Shown piece after piece: positions 3,795 through 5,866 of a DNA stretch of 5,866 nucleotides. Within the stretch, counting starts at the first letter, position 1. Every line of letters starts with the position of its first letter. This DNA is from a bacterium. GTDB lineage: Bacteria > Krumholzibacteriota > Krumholzibacteriia > LZORAL124-64-63. Under the pieces are notes generated by a model that ran no database searches, was not told the DNA's origin, and was given only the letters and a program-made list of their open reading frames with translations. Made by a program: the position numbers and the translations under genes. The stretch covers positions 1 through 5,866 of the forward strand of contig JABIBH010000029.1 of NCBI GenBank assembly GCA_018652925.1. Direction: 5' to 3'.

Positions 3795-5866
3795 TTATAA
3801 CTGGTTGATTCTCAGGACGATAAGAGTCCTGTCGTCGGCTTGCTGGCCCTCGCTGAAGATGTCAATATCGGACAAAATCTTGTCGCGAAGTTCTTTTGGT
3901 GGTAAATGAGTGTTCTTTTTGACTATTAGTTCAAGTTGTTCGGTCCCAAACATTTCATCTCTACTGTTTGACTCTTCGGTCAGGCCATCTGTGTATAAAA
4001 GAATAGTGTCGCCAGGTTTTGTGTGGATGGTTCCTTGAGCATAATGCTGGTCTGAATCGATTCCCAGAACCAGGCCTCCTTTTTTTAAATGCCCAGTCCA
4101 TTTGCTCGTAGAACTGAAGTGCATTGGGGGATTCATACCGGCATTTGAGTAATTCAGCGTGCAATTTGCCGGGTCAATTATTCCATAAAAGAAACATACA
4201 AACTGACTGATTGACGCAAGGTTGCAGATCGTGTCATTAACTTCTGCTACAACTTTTTCAGGTGTTCCGTGCACCGCAGCAGCTGAACGAAAAGCTACAC
4301 GCAGGGTAGTCATAATCAGTGCTGCAGGTATTCCTTTTCCAACCGCATCGGCAATTGCAAATCCGATTCTTCCATCAGGCAACTTGAAATAATCGAAGTA
4401 ATCACCACCAACTTCTCTACATGAATTCATGCTGCCACAAAGAGTGATGTTGTCAGAAACCAGTTCGCTATCAGGGACAAGTTGTTCTTGAATGTTTTTT
4501 GCTACCGACAGTTCAGTGTCGAGCCGCTTTTGTTCCAAAGTATCAATATATAGTCTCTGCACTTCAAGTAGTGCAGCCACCTGCACACTCAGGAAATGCA
4601 GGTTCCGGATATCAATCTGAGTATATTGATTGCCACTGCTCTTGTTGCCCATTGTGATAAATCCACAGAGATTTTTTCCGGTAATCAACGGTATGATAAT
4701 TTTGGGATCAAGACGATTGAGAACATTAAGGGTTGCTGTGTCTGTTGCAGGCTCTGTGTCCAGGCCATCGATTTCATCTGTGTGAATTGGGCGGTTTGCA
4801 GTTTGAAGAACTCGCGACAGGGTAGAGTCAGTGTTGATGGAAATATCTTTAGGTAATTCAATCCCATTAGATGATTCAGGTTTGAAGTTGTCATTTTCAG
4901 TAAATAGAACTATCTGCTCTGGTCGATAAAGTTCGTTCAACCGTGTTAGTATAATTTCAACTGACTCGGTTCTGTCGATCATTCCAGATATTTTATGACA
5001 CAACTCCTCGATTGCATCGCGGGTAGCTTGTCTTGAAGGATAAAATGTATTTTCCACAATTTTGTGAATTTTTTGTTTGATTGGGTTGAATAATAGAGCG
5101 CACAAGGCAATTGTAGACAGTGCAAGAGGATAGCTGGATATGTTGAAGTAATTAGTTAGGGTATGACCAAGTATACTGACTATAATCAAGTAGCAGCTGG
5201 CAATAAGAATCGACAAGAAGAAGTAGACCAAACCATGACGTATGACTTGATCATAATCAAGTGCCCCATGTCTGAGAATAGCCAGCCCAAATGAGACTGG
5301 TATCAGTATCAGGGATAAGCCGAGCCATGCTTGCATCGGAAATCCACCAGCTGGATTAAGCATGTACATGATATTGCCCACAAGAAAAGGCAAGATTCCA
5401 AAAAGCAGACCAACCAGCACAGAGTGCATTTTGTGTTTGGCAATTCCCCGATCTTTTGATAGTGCTTTTTTCCCAAATATAACAAGACCAGCAACAATCC
5501 AAACTAACATATAGATTGTTGAAACACCTTGTATCGTTGCAACAGTCAAAGAGGTCGATGGATCCAACTGTGCTACTTGCGCATAAATACTTGCCAGCAT
5601 CAATGGCCAGAAAGGGATCCAGAGCAATCGATGTCTTTTCCTATTGTCGTCAGTCAAATGACTGCGCGTGGGGAAGTATATCAGGAATCGCAGAAAAACA
5701 ACCGGCAGCAGAAGGTGAGCAAGATCTCGAGATATTTCTTTTGCGGTCATCCAGGCTGGCGAAGGCCAGTCAGGAATATCCATCAGGAAAAAAGCAAAAA
5801 TGGTACAGAGCGCATAAAAATATCGGGTAACCAGGTCATCTCGTTTTGTGAGCACGAAACAGCCCA
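3795..5866 (-). CDS. Membrane-bound GAF-SpoIIE (RsbU-type PP2C) serine phosphatase, 5' end outside window
   Basis: This is a predicted sensor phosphatase of the RsbU/SpoIIE type; such enzymes dephosphorylate anti-sigma-factor antagonists in partner-switching pathways. A GTG at 5855 opens 686 codons, but the frame remains open to the window edge (GCFV precedes it) and no Shine-Dalgarno is visible, so the N-terminus is probably missing. Numbered from that GTG: about eight membrane helices (10-265), including VVFLRFLIYFP and the LAILRHGALDYDQVIRHGLVY stretch typical of the multi-TM regions of related sensor kinases and phosphatases; a GAF-like domain (about 275-435); a coiled linker into AKNIQEQLVP (452-461); and the SpoIIE domain to the C-terminus. 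The metal-binding and catalytic motifs look intact: GGDYFD (D485, D488), ADAVGKG (D503), LYTDGLTE (D623) and ADDRT (D674, D675). Its signal is unknown and no STAS or anti-sigma kinase gene lies in the window. It converges on the dsbD operon, and a small ORF and a terminator lie downstream on its strand. Confidence 0.93.
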   Translation of the reverse strand, partial: GCFVLTKRDDLVTRYFYALCTIFAFFLMDIPDWPSPAWMTAKEISRDLAHLLLPVVFLRFLIYFPTRSHLTDDNRKRHRLLWIPFWPLMLASIYAQVAQLDPSTSLTVATIQGVSTIYMLVWIVAGLVIFGKKALSKDRGIAKHKMHSVLVGLLFGILPFLVGNIMYMLNPAGGFPMQAWLGLSLILIPVSFGLAILRHGALDYDQVIRHGLVYFFLSILIASCYLIIVSILGHTLTNYFNISSYPLALSTIALCALLFNPIKQKIHKIVENTFYPSRQATRDAIEELCHKISGMIDRTESVEIILTRLNELYRPEQIVLFTENDNFKPESSNGIELPKDISINTDSTLSRVLQTANRPIHTDEIDGLDTEPATDTATLNVLNRLDPKIIIPLITGKNLCGFITMGNKSSGNQYTQIDIRNLHFLSVQVAALLEVQRLYIDTLEQKRLDTELSVAKNIQEQLVPDSELVSDNITLCGSMNSCREVGGDYFDYFKLPDGRIGFAIADAVGKGIPAALIMTTLRVAFRSAAAVHGTPEKVVAEVNDTICNLASISQFVCFFYGIIDPANCTLNYSNAGMNPPMHFSSTSKWTGHLKKGGLVLGIDSDQHYAQGTIHTKPGDTILLYTDGLTEESNSRDEMFGTEQLELIVKKNTHLPPKELRDKILSDIDIFSEGQQADDRTLIVLRINQL

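Noticed and set aside
1..5866. CRISPR arrays, tRNA or rRNA genes, insertion sequences, integrase sites
   Set aside because: I looked for repeated units, cloverleaf ends, inverted terminal repeats and transposase motifs and saw none. Base composition and codon usage look even across the genes by eye.

Overview
The window is a 5.9 kb piece of a Gram-negative, moderately AT-rich bacterial genome. It ends inside a gene on both sides. The diderm assignment rests on an outer-membrane beta-barrel C-terminus ending in Trp, a full three-part DsbD, and a lipoprotein-anchored thioredoxin. The mix of a VCBS/FG-GAP propeller protein with a multi-TM/GAF/SpoIIE phosphatase is common in deep-branching diderm lineages (FCB-like phyla and relatives), but the lineage cannot be fixed from this sequence.

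Left block, + strand, 2-3575: a tight four-gene run. It holds the 3' end of an outer-membrane beta-barrel protein (2-427), a secreted FG-GAP/VCBS-type beta-propeller protein (468-1253), dsbD (1269-3029) and a TlpA/ResA-like thioredoxin lipoprotein (3048-3575). Gaps are 40, 15 and 18 nt, and each internal gene has its own Shine-Dalgarno sequence, so this looks like one operon for envelope proteins and thiol-redox supply. DsbD would carry electrons from cytoplasmic thioredoxin across the inner membrane, and the TlpA-like lipoprotein is the obvious partner. The propeller protein has four cysteines and is a possible client.

Right block, - strand, 5866-3795: a large membrane-bound PP2C-type (SpoIIE/RsbU) phosphatase with at least eight membrane helices, a GAF-like domain and an apparently intact catalytic domain. 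Its N-terminus lies outside the window.

Between the convergent blocks, 3576-3794 is not empty. On the - strand it holds a very strong Shine-Dalgarno (AGGAGGT), a 21-codon hydrophobic ORF (3705-3640) ending in tandem TGA codons, and then an intrinsic terminator (11-bp perfect stem plus eight T). Upstream of the small ORF, an extended -10 motif (TGGTACAAT) overlaps the 5' arm of a stem whose 3' arm covers half of the Shine-Dalgarno. This unannotated small-protein gene, with a possible promoter-dependent translation switch, is the most interesting object in the window.
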